From a bacterium (GTDB taxonomy: Bacteria; Pseudomonadota; Alphaproteobacteria; Caulobacterales; Caulobacteraceae): a DNA stretch of 64,000 nt. The notes below the pieces were generated by a model. That model worked only from the letters and a program-made list of their open reading frames with translations, ran no database searches and was not told the origin of the DNA. Location: positions 155,473 to 219,472 of the forward strand of contig JAVBXP010000016.1 in assembly GCA_030824495.1 (NCBI GenBank), given 5' to 3'. A program made the translations under genes and the position numbers. Shown one piece after another: positions 24,644-32,769 of this stretch; within the stretch, counting starts at the first letter, position 1, and every line of letters starts with the position of its first letter.

Positions 24644-24768
24644 CCCCGAGCTTAGGCGTCCCCCCGCCGAGCTCGGGGCCGGCTGGCCTGAGCGTCAGCC
24701 TTTGACGGGACAGAACTCACACCCAAATCGTCCCTGCGCCCGCGCTTCCGCGCGCCAGTGTGGCGCGC
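24644..24768 (+). other. Leader with hairpins before the 24786 gene
   Basis: CCCCGAGC (24644-24651) pairs with GCTCGGGG (24671-24678), and GCGCGCCA-GTG-TGGCGCGC (24750-24768) is a perfect 8-bp stem ending just before GGGAG at 24774 and the ATG at 24786. TTGACT at 24541 could be a -35 element but its -10 is poor. The region 24399-24785 shows no other coding signal. Confidence 0.35.
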
Positions 24769-24785
24769 CCTACGGGAGACACCTC

Positions 24786-24989
24786 ATGTCTTTGAGCCTT
24801 CACGACCAACAGCTGCGGATCGCCGATCTGGAGACCGCCCTGGGCGCTCTCGTCCAGACCTTCGCTAGAACTCATCCGGCCAACGCCTTCGCGGTCAGTG
24901 AGGCCGCGCGGACCTTGCGGGCTCAGGGCTCGAAGGGCGCCGCCGGCCTGCTTGAAGGCGCGGCCGCGAACGCAGCCTATCGCCGCTGA
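24786..24989 (+). CDS. Hypothetical 67-residue helical protein
   Basis: Starts MSLSLHDQQLRIADLETALGALVQTFARTHPANAF and ends GAAANAAYRR. It is Ala/Leu-rich with a heptad-like first half (LRIADLETALGALV) suggesting a short coiled coil. GGGAG precedes the ATG by about 8 nt. It ends 13 nt before the next gene, so the two form a unit. No family recognised; a longer upstream reading from 24564 has no coding character. Confidence 0.5.
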   Translation: MSLSLHDQQLRIADLETALGALVQTFARTHPANAFAVSEAARTLRAQGSKGAAGLLEGAAANAAYRR

Positions 24990-25002
24990 AGAGGCCCAGG
25001 CC

Positions 25003-25656
25003 ATGACATCCGCGCCCCCGACGACCGGGATCGCCGATTCCATCGTCGCCTCGGCGGCCGCCACGGCGATCATCGAGGTTCACCAGGAAATTCATGACCT
25101 CGCGACCCGCGCAGGCCGCGCCGGGGTTGTGGCGCGCCTTCGCGAGCGCTCCGCCGAACTGGCCCATTCCGGGGCCGCCCGAGAGCAACTGAAGAGCCGC
25201 GCCTTGGAAGCCGCCGCCGACGACTTGGCCTGGGGGCGCGCGGCGCTGTCCAACTGGCCGACATTCTTCGCGGAAGAGTGGCGCCCCAGCCCGGAAAGCC
25301 GGGCGGAGCTGAGGCGGCTGGTCACGCCCTGCCAACCGGCCGACACAGTGGCTTCCTCAGTGGCCGCCGCCATCGAGGCGCGCCTGATGCAGGATGGCGA
25401 AGACTCTTTCGCCGCGGCCCGTCAACTAGCCGAGCGCCTGGCCGACGAACTCACCTTGCAGTCGGCCCTGTGGGACGATCCGCGCCTCGCTGCGGACCTG
25501 GACGCGCGCCGGCTCATGCGGGCCGGTGAGGTCGGCCTTAGCCTGCGCCTTGAGGCGATCGAGCGACGAAAAATCGAGCACGCGAGGCAGCCGAAGAAGG
25601 GCGGCGTCTGGAAATGGTTGAAGACTCCGTTCGGGCCACGGACGTCGCGGGCCTAA
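25003..25656 (+). CDS. Hypothetical 217-residue mostly helical protein
   Basis: Begins MTSAPPTTGIADSIVASAAATAIIEVHQEIHDL and continues with charged, Ala-rich helices (VARLRERSAELA, FAAARQLAERLADELTLQSALWDD, GLSLRLEAIERRKIEHAR) to a basic C-terminus (KKGGVWKWLKTPFG). No signal peptide, membrane helix or catalytic motif is visible. The hemD start lies inside its last 43 bases, suggesting shared transcription with hemD. Confidence 0.6.
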   Translation: MTSAPPTTGIADSIVASAAATAIIEVHQEIHDLATRAGRAGVVARLRERSAELAHSGAAREQLKSRALEAAADDLAWGRAALSNWPTFFAEEWRPSPESRAELRRLVTPCQPADTVASSVAAAIEARLMQDGEDSFAAARQLAERLADELTLQSALWDDPRLAADLDARRLMRAGEVGLSLRLEAIERRKIEHARQPKKGGVWKWLKTPFGPRTSRA

Positions 25657-26345
25657 GCGTCTGGATCACACGAACTTTGCCGGGCGCTGCATCGACAGCC
25701 GCCCGCGTACGAGGGTTGGGCTGGACGCCTCTCATGCGCCCGCTGCTTGAGGTCAGGACGCGCAACGAACCTCTCTGTCTGGACGGCGTCGGAGCCTTGG
25801 CTTTCACAAGCCCGAACGGCGTCGCCGCTTTCGCGCGCCTGGACGGCGAGCGCGGCCTGCCGGTGTTTGCGGTTGGGGACGGCACGGCAGATGCGGCCCT
25901 CGCCCTCGGGTTCGCCAATGTCGCCTCGGCGGCTGGAGACGTTCACGACCTAGTCGCCTTGATCACCGCGCTACGGCAGGACTTCTCCGGTCGCCTGCTT
26001 CGCCCTGGAGCGCTGGAACCGGCCGGCGATCTCGACGCCGCCCTGGCCGCCCGTGGGATCGAAGCGACGAGCTGCGTGGTCTACGAAACAGTCGCCACCG
26101 CGCTCCACCCCGATAGTCCCGAAGTGCGCAAACTAGTGTCGGGCGAACTCGCGGCCGTGATGATCCACTCGCCGCGAGCCGGACGCCTTTTGGCTGGCAT
26201 GTTGGACGGCATGACCCCCGTCCCGGCGCGCATCGTGTGCATCTCGGTGGCGGCGGCCCGCCCTCTGGCGGCGGCGGGCTGCACGCCTGTCATCGCAGCG
26301 CATCCCAGCGAAGCGGCCATGCTGGCCGCGCTGGGCGCGCGGTAA
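25614..26345 (+). CDS. hemD: Uroporphyrinogen-III synthase
   Basis: A 243-residue protein of the two-lobed HemD fold. Typical parts are VWITRTLPGAASTAARVRGLGW with LEV in the first lobe, ALAFTSPNGVAAFARL, VFAVGDGTADAALALGF, and, in the second lobe, CVVYETVAT and AAVMIHSPRAGRLLA with CISVAAARPLAAAG. HemD closes hydroxymethylbilane to uroporphyrinogen III in haem synthesis. The family is poorly conserved, so I rely on the spaced TSPNGV and HSPRAG motifs. hemC is not adjacent. Confidence 0.8.
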   Translation: MVEDSVRATDVAGLSVWITRTLPGAASTAARVRGLGWTPLMRPLLEVRTRNEPLCLDGVGALAFTSPNGVAAFARLDGERGLPVFAVGDGTADAALALGFANVASAAGDVHDLVALITALRQDFSGRLLRPGALEPAGDLDAALAARGIEATSCVVYETVATALHPDSPEVRKLVSGELAAVMIHSPRAGRLLAGMLDGMTPVPARIVCISVAAARPLAAAGCTPVIAAHPSEAAMLAALGAR

Positions 26346-26384
26346 GAGGCGCCCCGGCAGGCCCAGCCCGCCGGGACCGCGTCA

Positions 26385-27662
26385 CTAGGTTTGAGCCAGG
26401 GCCTGTTCGAGATCACCGATGATGTCGTCGATGTGCTCCAGACCAACCGACAGCCGCACCACGTCTGGGCCGGCGCCAGCCGCACGCTGCGCGGCTTCTT
26501 CCAGTTGCCGGTGCGTGGTCGAGGCCGGGTGGATGATCAGGCTGCGGGTGTCGCCCAGATTGGCTAGGTGCGAGAACAGTTTCACGCCGCCGACCAGCTT
26601 GACCCCCGCGTCGAAGCCGTCCTTCAGCCCGAAGGTGAAGACCGAGCCCGCCCCGAGAGGCGTGTATTTCTGCGCCTTGGCGTAATAGGGATCACTCGGC
26701 AGCCCGGCATAGGAAACCCACGCCACCTTCGGGTGCTTCTGCAGCCATTGCGCGACGGCCATGGCGTTCTGGCAGTGCCGTTCCATCCGCAGCGGCAGGG
26801 TCTCGATCCCGGTCAGGATCATGAAAGCGTTGAACGGCGACAAGGCCGGCCCTAGATCGCGCAGGCCGAGCGCCCGGCACGCCACGATGAAGGCGACCGG
26901 ACCAAAGGCCTCGGTGAACACCTTGCCATGGTAGCTGGCGTTCGGCTCGGACAGGTAGGGGTACTTGCCGCCCGCCTTCCAGTCGAAACGCCCGCTGTCG
27001 ACGATAACCCCACCCAGCGAATTGCCGTGACCGCCCAGGAACTTGGTCAGCGAGTGGACCACGATGTCGGCGCCATGCTCGAACGGCCGGCAGAGGTACG
27101 GGCTGGCCATGGTGTTATCGACGACCAGCGGCACACCGGCTGCGTGGGCGACTTCGGCTATGGCCGCCAGGTCGGTGATCACGCCGCCCGGATTGGCGAT
27201 GGATTCCACGAAGACCGCGCGGGTCTTGTCGTCGATGGCCGCCGCGAAATCGGCCGCGTCGTCACTGTCGATGAAGGTGACGCCCCAGCCCATCCGCCTG
27301 AAGCTCTGGCCAAGCTGGTTGATCGAGCCGCCATAGAGCTTGCGCGAGGCGACGATGTTGCAGCCCGGCTCCATCAGGGTGTGAAAGACGATGAACTGCG
27401 CGGCGTGACCGCTGGCGACGGCCAAGGCGGCCATGCCGCCCTCCAAGGCCGCGACCCGCTCTTCCAGCACGCTGGTCGTCGGGTTCATCAGACGCGTGTA
27501 GATATTGCCGCCCTGCTCAAGGTTGAATAGCGCCGCGGCATGGTCGGCGTCGTCAAAAACGTAGGAAGCCGTCTGATAGATCGGCGTGATCCGCGCCTTC
27601 GTGGTCGGATCCGGAGCAGCTCCGGCGTGGATGGCCAGGGTTGCCATCTTCGGCGAGGTCAT
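26385..27662 (-). CDS. metY: O-acetylhomoserine sulfhydrylase (MetY type)
   Basis: A 425-residue PLP enzyme of the Cys/Met metabolism family. Typical motifs are [54 protein letters not shown], and the PLP lysine in [18 protein letters not shown]; the C-terminus [19 protein letters not shown] is diagnostic. It makes homocysteine from O-acetylhomoserine and sulfide. Upstream on its own strand is a GCGCC-TCAC-GGCGC hairpin (27676-27689) just before the ribosome site; no SAM riboswitch pattern is recognisable. Confidence 0.92.
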   Translation of the reverse strand: MTSPKMATLAIHAGAAPDPTTKARITPIYQTASYVFDDADHAAALFNLEQGGNIYTRLMNPTTSVLEERVAALEGGMAALAVASGHAAQFIVFHTLMEPGCNIVASRKLYGGSINQLGQSFRRMGWGVTFIDSDDAADFAAAIDDKTRAVFVESIANPGGVITDLAAIAEVAHAAGVPLVVDNTMASPYLCRPFEHGADIVVHSLTKFLGGHGNSLGGVIVDSGRFDWKAGGKYPYLSEPNASYHGKVFTEAFGPVAFIVACRALGLRDLGPALSPFNAFMILTGIETLPLRMERHCQNAMAVAQWLQKHPKVAWVSYAGLPSDPYYAKAQKYTPLGAGSVFTFGLKDGFDAGVKLVGGVKLFSHLANLGDTRSLIIHPASTTHRQLEEAAQRAAGAGPDVVRLSVGLEHIDDIIGDLEQALAQT

Positions 27663-27752
27663 AGGCTTCCTTCCTGCGCCGTGAGGCGCTCCGTCTAAGT
27701 TGTTGGATACTGGCTCTCACACTCACAGCCGGGCGCCAACCGCTGGCTGCGA

Positions 27753-27787
27753 CGCCTATCGCTTTTGCAGCGATGTTCCGCCTATCG
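27753..27787. repeat. Direct repeat CGCCTATCG in the metY/symporter divergent region
   Basis: CGCCTATCG occurs at 27753-27761 and 27779-27787, 26 bp apart, 42-76 bp upstream of the symporter ATG. A regulator site for one or both divergent genes is possible; no partner is known. The rest of the 166-bp region shows only the small hairpin near metY. Confidence 0.3.
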
Positions 27788-27828
27788 TTACCCCTCCCAG
27801 CGACCTTCAACGAGTTCTGGAAGTCTTC

Positions 27829-29130
27829 ATGACGATCGAACCTGACCTCCAGCCGCCGGAAACTCGTGAGCGCCGAGGCTTCATCCGCCGCTACTGGTTC
27901 GACGTGGTCCTGTGGAAACGGATCCTGGCGGCCCTGGTGCTCGGTACATTTGTTGGCTTGGCGCTCGGTGAGGCGGCGACCCAGATCAAGTGGATGGGCG
28001 ATGTCTTCATCCGTCTGATCCGCATGGTCGTCGCGCCGCTGGTGTTCTTTTCCATCGTCTCCGGGATCGCCGGTATGAGCGATGCGCGCCGCTTGGGCTC
28101 CATCGGCGTAAAGACCCTTGCGCTCTATCTGACGCTTACCGTCATCGCCGTCACGATCGGCCTGAGCGTGGGAACGCTGTTCCAGCCGGGGGTCGGGATG
28201 GACGTCACGGGAGCCACGCCGGAGGTCATAGCCAAGGCGCCGCCCGGCCTTGGCGAACACCTGATCAGCATCATTCCCACAAACCCGATCGCCTCGTTGG
28301 CCGCCGGCGAGATTCAGTCAGTAATCTTCTTCGGAATTCTTGTTGGCCTCGGAATTCTCACCATCGCGCCGAAGGCCGATATCGCGGCGCGCCTGTTTCA
28401 GGCCGGCGCCGACGTCATGCTGCAGATCGTCCGCTTCATCATGGAGGTCGCCCCCTTCGGCGTCTTCGCCTTAGTGGCCTGGGTGATGGGCACCTCAGGC
28501 CCAGGCGCCTTCGTCCACGTACTGAAGCTCGCCGCCGGACTCATCGTCGGCTGCGCGATTCAGACCCTGGTGATCCACGGGGGGATGATCCGCCTGGTCG
28601 CGAGGTTGCCGGTGCTTCCATTCTTCCGGGACATCACCGATGCAGTGACCATCGCATTCTCGACGTCGTCCAGCGCCGCGACCCTGCCGGTCGCCATGCG
28701 GGTGGCGGAAAAGAACCTCGGCGTCAGCCATACAGTGGCCTCAACCGCCCTGCCGCTCGGCGTGACCCTGAGTATGGACGGCACCGCCCTATATGTCGCC
28801 TTGCTGGCCATGCTGTCGGCCCAGGCATTCGGCGTTGAGCTCACCTTCGCCCAATACGTGATGCTGGCCCTCACCACGACGGTCGTGGCGCTTGGCACCG
28901 CTCCGGTGCCGTCGGCCTCGCTGTTCATGCTGGCGGCGGTGCTGCAGGTGATCGGGCTCAGCGCGGAACAGACCGCGTTGGTTGTTGGGTTCGTCCTGCC
29001 CTTCGACCGGTTGCTCGACATGACCCGAACGATCACCAACGCCACTAGCGATCTCTCGGTCGCCGTGACCGTCGCCAAATGGGAGGGCGAACTGGACGAA
29101 GAATCCTATCGGATGAAACCAGTCGAGTAG
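27829..29130 (+). CDS. Dicarboxylate/amino-acid:cation symporter (DAACS, DctA/GltP family)
   Basis: A 433-residue inner-membrane transporter. ATG 27829 follows GGAAG. WKRILAALVLGTFVGLALGE and FIRLIRMVVAPLVFFSIVSGIAGM are the family start; the re-entrant loop regions are seen in TIAFSTSSSAATLPVAMRVAEK (serine-rich motif) and LSMDGTALYVALLAML; QIGLSAEQTALVVG-like and DRLLDMTRTITNATSDLSVAV close the core. The family couples Na+ or H+ to uptake of C4-dicarboxylates or Glu/Asp; I cannot tell which. An in-frame upstream reading to 27700 is not coding-like. Confidence 0.9.
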   Translation: MTIEPDLQPPETRERRGFIRRYWFDVVLWKRILAALVLGTFVGLALGEAATQIKWMGDVFIRLIRMVVAPLVFFSIVSGIAGMSDARRLGSIGVKTLALYLTLTVIAVTIGLSVGTLFQPGVGMDVTGATPEVIAKAPPGLGEHLISIIPTNPIASLAAGEIQSVIFFGILVGLGILTIAPKADIAARLFQAGADVMLQIVRFIMEVAPFGVFALVAWVMGTSGPGAFVHVLKLAAGLIVGCAIQTLVIHGGMIRLVARLPVLPFFRDITDAVTIAFSTSSSAATLPVAMRVAEKNLGVSHTVASTALPLGVTLSMDGTALYVALLAMLSAQAFGVELTFAQYVMLALTTTVVALGTAPVPSASLFMLAAVLQVIGLSAEQTALVVGFVLPFDRLLDMTRTITNATSDLSVAVTVAKWEGELDEESYRMKPVE

Positions 29131-29149
29131 ATCAATCGCGCGAGGGGTA

Positions 29150-29165
29150 TAGGGACTTCTCCCTA
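29150..29165. terminator. Small hairpin after the symporter gene
   Basis: TAGGGA-CTTC-TCCCTA is a perfect 6-bp stem with a 4-base loop, flanked by two copies of ATCAATCGC. It lies 20 nt past the symporter stop and 55 nt before the next ATG. There is no T-run, so it may be a terminator or an operator for the barrel-protein gene. Confidence 0.35.
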
Positions 29166-29219
29166 CATCAATCGCCCCCTCAAGGTCGCATGGTCAAGCC
29201 TTCGACTTGAGGACTGCTC

Positions 29220-29966
29220 ATGCGACACGTCACCGGTTTTGTCATTGCCCTCGCGGCCGGGCTTTTCTGGACCGCGTCAGCCCAGGCGCAGGACGATTGG
29301 CGGGTCGACGTCACGCCCTACCTCTGGCTCGCCATGCCCAAGGGCGACATCGCCGCAATCTTCGAAAACGCAGATCCCTCGGTCGGGGCTCACTTCGACG
29401 ACGTCGGCCTATCAGGCGTCTTCACGGGAGCGGCGGACGTTCGCTATGGCCGCTTTGGCGTGCTCGGCGACCTGACCTACTACAGCATCAAGGCGGACAA
29501 GGACATTACGCTAGGCCCCCTCCCCGCCATATCAGGCGAGGTGGAAGTCTCTGGGACCAAGGCCCTGCTGGTTGGCTACTACCGAGCCTATGAAAGTGAA
29601 AAGTCGTCCGTCGATGTTATGGCGGGGCTTCACTATGTCCGCACGGAACTCGACATCGACGTCACCGGCCCCAATCGGCAGATATCGCGCGGCGTCAATG
29701 ATGACCTGTGGGACCCGATGGTCGGGGTTCGCGCCAAGACACGGATCACCGAGCACATCGGGTTGTCCGGCCTCGCCACCTATGGCGGCTTCGGCGTGTC
29801 GTCGGATTCGCTCTACGAACTCCACGGCTACGTGACCTACAGCTTCACGCCGACGATCACCGCTGAGCTCGGCTATCGCTACTATTCGGCCGACTGGTCG
29901 ACCGATCGCATCAACTACGACGCCGCCCTTGGCGGTCCCGTTCTCGGGATCACCTTCGGATTCTAG
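29220..29966 (+). CDS. Outer-membrane beta-barrel protein of unknown function
   Basis: A 248-residue exported protein: signal peptide MRHVTGFVIALAAGLFWTASAQAQ, then alternating strands (WRVDVTPYLWLAMPKGD, GVFTGAADVRYGRFGVLGDLTYYS, ALLVGYYRAYES, HGYVTYSFTPTITAELGYRYYS) ending in GITFGF with a terminal Phe. This is the layout of small porin-like barrels of about 10-12 strands. Its stop is directly followed by the stop of the convergent ftsZ-like gene. Substrate or role unknown. Confidence 0.78.
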   Translation: MRHVTGFVIALAAGLFWTASAQAQDDWRVDVTPYLWLAMPKGDIAAIFENADPSVGAHFDDVGLSGVFTGAADVRYGRFGVLGDLTYYSIKADKDITLGPLPAISGEVEVSGTKALLVGYYRAYESEKSSVDVMAGLHYVRTELDIDVTGPNRQISRGVNDDLWDPMVGVRAKTRITEHIGLSGLATYGGFGVSSDSLYELHGYVTYSFTPTITAELGYRYYSADWSTDRINYDAALGGPVLGITFGF

Positions 29967-31040
29967 CTACCAGAAGCGGCGGGTGGCCGGCTGCTGATCG
30001 CCGCCCTGTTCCGGGGCCTCTGGCTGCGAAGGGGTCGGAACCGGCCCGATAGGAGCGTCGGTATTGCCCGACGTCATGCCGGTCGCGACGACCGACACCC
30101 GCAGCTTGCCCTCAAGCGATGCGTCGAACGCCGCGCCGAAGATGATGTTCGCGTCCGGATCGGCTTGGTCGGCGATGACGTTGGCGGCCTCATCGACCTC
30201 CAACAGGGTCATGTCCGAGCCACCGGTGACATTGACCAGCACGGCCTTGGCGCCGGCCAGCGAGGTCTCGTCCAGCAGCGGGTTCTGAATGGCGTTGTGC
30301 GCCGCAACGCTCGCGCGGCCTTCGCCGGTCGCCTCGCCGGTGCCCATCATGGCGTTGCCCATGCCGCCCATGACGCTGAGCACGTCGGCGAAGTCGAGGT
30401 TGATGAGGCCCGGCAGCACCATCAGGTCGGTGATGGAGCGCACGCCCGCATGCAGGACCTGGTCAGCCATGTTGAAGGCTTCGGCGAAGGTCGTCTGTTC
30501 GGTGGCGATGCGGAACAGGTTCTGGTTCGGCACGATGATCGAGGTGTCGACGAACTGCTGCAGCTCGCGCAGGCCGGCCTCGGCCAGACGCATCCGGTGA
30601 CGGCCCTCGAAGCGGAAAGGCTTGGACACGACGGCGACCGTCAAGATGCCGCGTTCGCGGGCGCATCGCGCCACGAAGGGCGCTGCGCCGGTGCCGGTGC
30701 CGCCGCCCATGCCCGCGGTGATGAAGACCATGTCGGCGCCGTCCAGATAATGGACGATATCGCTCATCGACTCTTCGGCGGCGCTCAGCCCAGCGTTCGG
30801 ATTTGCGCCGGCGCCGAGGCCCTGTGTGACATGCATGCCTAGTTGGATGCGCTGACTAGCGAGGGCCAGCGAGAGCTGCTGAGCGTCAGTGTTGGCCACG
30901 ACGAAATCGACGCCTTCCAGGCCCGATTCGATCATGTTGTTGACGGCGTTAACCCCGGCGCCGCCGACGCCGAACACGACGATACGGGGTTTCAATTGGG
31001 TGACCGCCGGCCGCGAACCATTGTGGGGTGACACTGCCAT
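29967..31040 (-). CDS. FtsZ paralogue lacking the long C-terminal tail
   Basis: A 357-residue tubulin-like GTPase. Nearly the whole globular domain follows Caulobacter-type Fts[46 protein letters not shown] (GTP-binding T4 loop), [24 protein letters not shown] and the T7 synergy loop NLDFADV. Two differences stand out: the T1 loop reads [10 protein letters not shown] (Val30 for the usual Gly), and the protein stops after about 30 residues of Pro/Gln-rich sequence (QQPATRRFW), with no long linker and no DIPAFLRRQ-like peptide that binds FtsA/ZipA. It lies away from any dcw cluster. ATG 31040 matches the usual FtsZ start; ATG 31058 and GTG 31034 are alternatives. Confidence 0.9.
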   Translation of the reverse strand: MAVSPHNGSRPAVTQLKPRIVVFGVGGAGVNAVNNMIESGLEGVDFVVANTDAQQLSLALASQRIQLGMHVTQGLGAGANPNAGLSAAEESMSDIVHYLDGADMVFITAGMGGGTGTGAAPFVARCARERGILTVAVVSKPFRFEGRHRMRLAEAGLRELQQFVDTSIIVPNQNLFRIATEQTTFAEAFNMADQVLHAGVRSITDLMVLPGLINLDFADVLSVMGGMGNAMMGTGEATGEGRASVAAHNAIQNPLLDETSLAGAKAVLVNVTGGSDMTLLEVDEAANVIADQADPDANIIFGAAFDASLEGKLRVSVVATGMTSGNTDAPIGPVPTPSQPEAPEQGGDQQPATRRFW

Positions 31041-31156
31041 GCTCCGAAAATCCCTCATACGTCCCTGTCGTGATCAGCAGCGATTCCGCAACCGAACGCG
31101 GACCAGTCCACAGGATTGTGGTGCGAACCGGGCGGCTCGCGACCTATCCCCAGCTC

Positions 31157-31312
31157 TTAGAAAGTGTTCGCAACCTGCGTGATCCACATGACCAGCGCGC
31201 ACAGGGCGGCGCCGGTCACCACACCACGCATAAATGCGCCGTGCCGATCCCACCAGATCCGGCGCGCCCGAAAGCGCTGCGCCCGATCTACTCTCCTGCG
31301 TCCAATAGCCAT
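31157..31312 (-). CDS. Hypothetical 51-residue single-helix membrane protein
   Basis: MAIGRRRVDRAQRFRARRIW gives a strongly basic N-terminus, followed by GVVTGAALCALVMWITQVA, one membrane helix, and a TAA stop. GAAG lies about 9 nt before the ATG, after a small TCGCCT/AGGCGA hairpin. The positive-inside pattern supports a real inner-membrane peptide. It lies 116 nt upstream of the ftsZ-like gene on the same strand. No family recognised. Confidence 0.5.
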   Translation of the reverse strand: MAIGRRRVDRAQRFRARRIWWDRHGAFMRGVVTGAALCALVMWITQVANTF

Positions 31313-31369
31313 GGCGGTCACTTCGCCTATCAGGCGACAAACGGCAAGCCGAAGGTGGTTGATTGGGCG

Positions 31370-31825
31370 CTAGGCCGCAGACGCCAAGCCTCGGCGAGAG
31401 GTGGCGATGACCCCGCGCGTGCTGCTCCGCAGGAATGCCGCCAGGCGCCTCACTCGCTCGTCCGTATCGACTGCCTCGACCGCTGCGATCCGTTCAGCCA
31501 GTGGGCCTTGGCCGAGAAACAGCTCACGATAGGCCCGCTTCAGCGCCGCGATCTCCAAGGCTGAAAGTCCCGCTCGCTTCAGGCCGACAAGGTTCAGCGA
31601 GACCAGGCGCGCGCGGTCGCCTTGGACCAGGCAAAATGGGGCGACATCCTGGGTGACGATGGAGCCTCCGGCGACGAAAGCCTGGGTTCCGATTCGCACA
31701 TGCTGATGAATGGCTCACAGTCCGCTGAGCTGGGCCATGGCCGCGCAGGCCAACTCGACGTGTCCAATTGCGACGGGCTTGGCGTGGTGTTCAATGATCG
31801 TCGCGGCGCTGCGCCGCCTGATCGC
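31370..31825 (-). pseudogene. Remnant of an lpxA-like UDP-GlcNAc acyltransferase gene
   Basis: The frame contains the C-terminal third of an LpxA protein: AIHQHVRIGTQAFVAGGSIV, TQDVAPFCLVQGDRARLVS and LNLVGLKRAGLSALEIAALK are close to family sequence, including the hexapeptide-repeat end and helical domain. Upstream the same frame reads IGHVELACAAMAQLSGL and is then broken by TGA (31717-31715), with a further TAG at 31828-31826. The N-terminal two thirds are absent. The open part could start at GTG 31699, giving 109 residues, but it would lack the active-site His region. Best read as a decayed duplicate of lpxA. Confidence 0.65.
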
Positions 31826-31866
31826 CTACACATAGCCCTTGAGATTCGCCGCTTCGGACCTGCCCA

Positions 31867-32769
31867 TTGCCTGCCGCTGTCTATGGAACACCGCCCGCCG
31901 ACGTCCTCGAGACGCCAAAGGGCGCACGCCAACTTTCGCCGCTCATTCCCGGCTCCGACGATGTGGCGCAAATCGCCGACGCGTCGCTGGATGAAGTCGC
32001 GCTGCTGGTCCCACCTGGGGCTGTTGAGGCGCGCTACGTGGTCGCTCAGGCGCTGCGCGTGTTGGCTCCAGGGGGCGCATTGGTCGCCGCCGCCCCGAAG
32101 GATCGCGGCGGCCTGCGCTTGAAGCGAACCCTCGAGGGCTTCGGCTGCGAGGTCGCTGAGACGGCCCGGCGCCATCACCGCATCTGCGCCGTTGAGCGGC
32201 CTGCGACGCTTACCGGGATTGAAGAGGCTATCGCCGAGGGCGCGCCGCGCCTGATGCCTTCGGGCCTATGGTCGCAACCAGGCGTGTTCAGCTGGGAACG
32301 TCTCGATTCCGGTAGCGAACTGCTGCTTAAGCATCTTCCCAAGCTGAAGGGCCAGGGCGCCGACCTTGGGGGCGGCATTGGCTGGCTGTCGCGCGCGGTG
32401 CTGACGTCGCCGGACGTGACCAAGCTGCGGATCATCGAAATCGATCGACGCGCCTACGACTGCGCTCGCCGCAATATCGAGGACGAGCGGGCGACCATCG
32501 AGTGGGCCGATGTGCGCAACGTGGCGCCGCCGCTCGCCGACCTTGACTTCGTGGTGATGAACCCGCCCTTCCATGATGGCGGTGCGGAGGATCGGGCGCT
32601 TGGCCAGGCCTTTATCCGGGTCGCTTCCAGCGCCCTTCGCAAGGGCGGTACGCTCTGGCTGACCGCAAACCGGCACCTCCCCTACGAGACCGTGCTCAAC
32701 GAGGTGTTCAAGGTGGTCAAGCCGGTGGCCGACGCCAGCGGCTTCAAGATCTACGAGGCCCGCCGATGA
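31867..32769 (+). CDS. RsmC-like 16S rRNA guanine-N2 methyltransferase
   Basis: A 300-residue class I methyltransferase with a degenerate N-terminal domain and an active C-terminal one, as in RsmC. The SAM region is GQGADLGGGIGWLSRAV, IIEIDRRAYDCARRN follows, and the N2-guanine catalytic motif is FVVMNPPFHDGG. GKGGTLWLTANRHLPYE-like sequence completes the match. RsmC methylates G1207 of 16S rRNA. The only in-frame start before the conserved VYGTPPADVL is TTG 31867, without a clear ribosome site. It overlaps the next gene by ATGA. Confidence 0.8.
   Translation: MPAAVYGTPPADVLETPKGARQLSPLIPGSDDVAQIADASLDEVALLVPPGAVEARYVVAQALRVLAPGGALVAAAPKDRGGLRLKRTLEGFGCEVAETARRHHRICAVERPATLTGIEEAIAEGAPRLMPSGLWSQPGVFSWERLDSGSELLLKHLPKLKGQGADLGGGIGWLSRAVLTSPDVTKLRIIEIDRRAYDCARRNIEDERATIEWADVRNVAPPLADLDFVVMNPPFHDGGAEDRALGQAFIRVASSALRKGGTLWLTANRHLPYETVLNEVFKVVKPVADASGFKIYEARR

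Noticed and set aside
27663..27828. SAM-II or SAM/SAH riboswitch upstream of metY
   Set aside because: Neither the SAM-II pseudoknot sequences nor the SAM/SAH core can be found; only a short GC hairpin is present.
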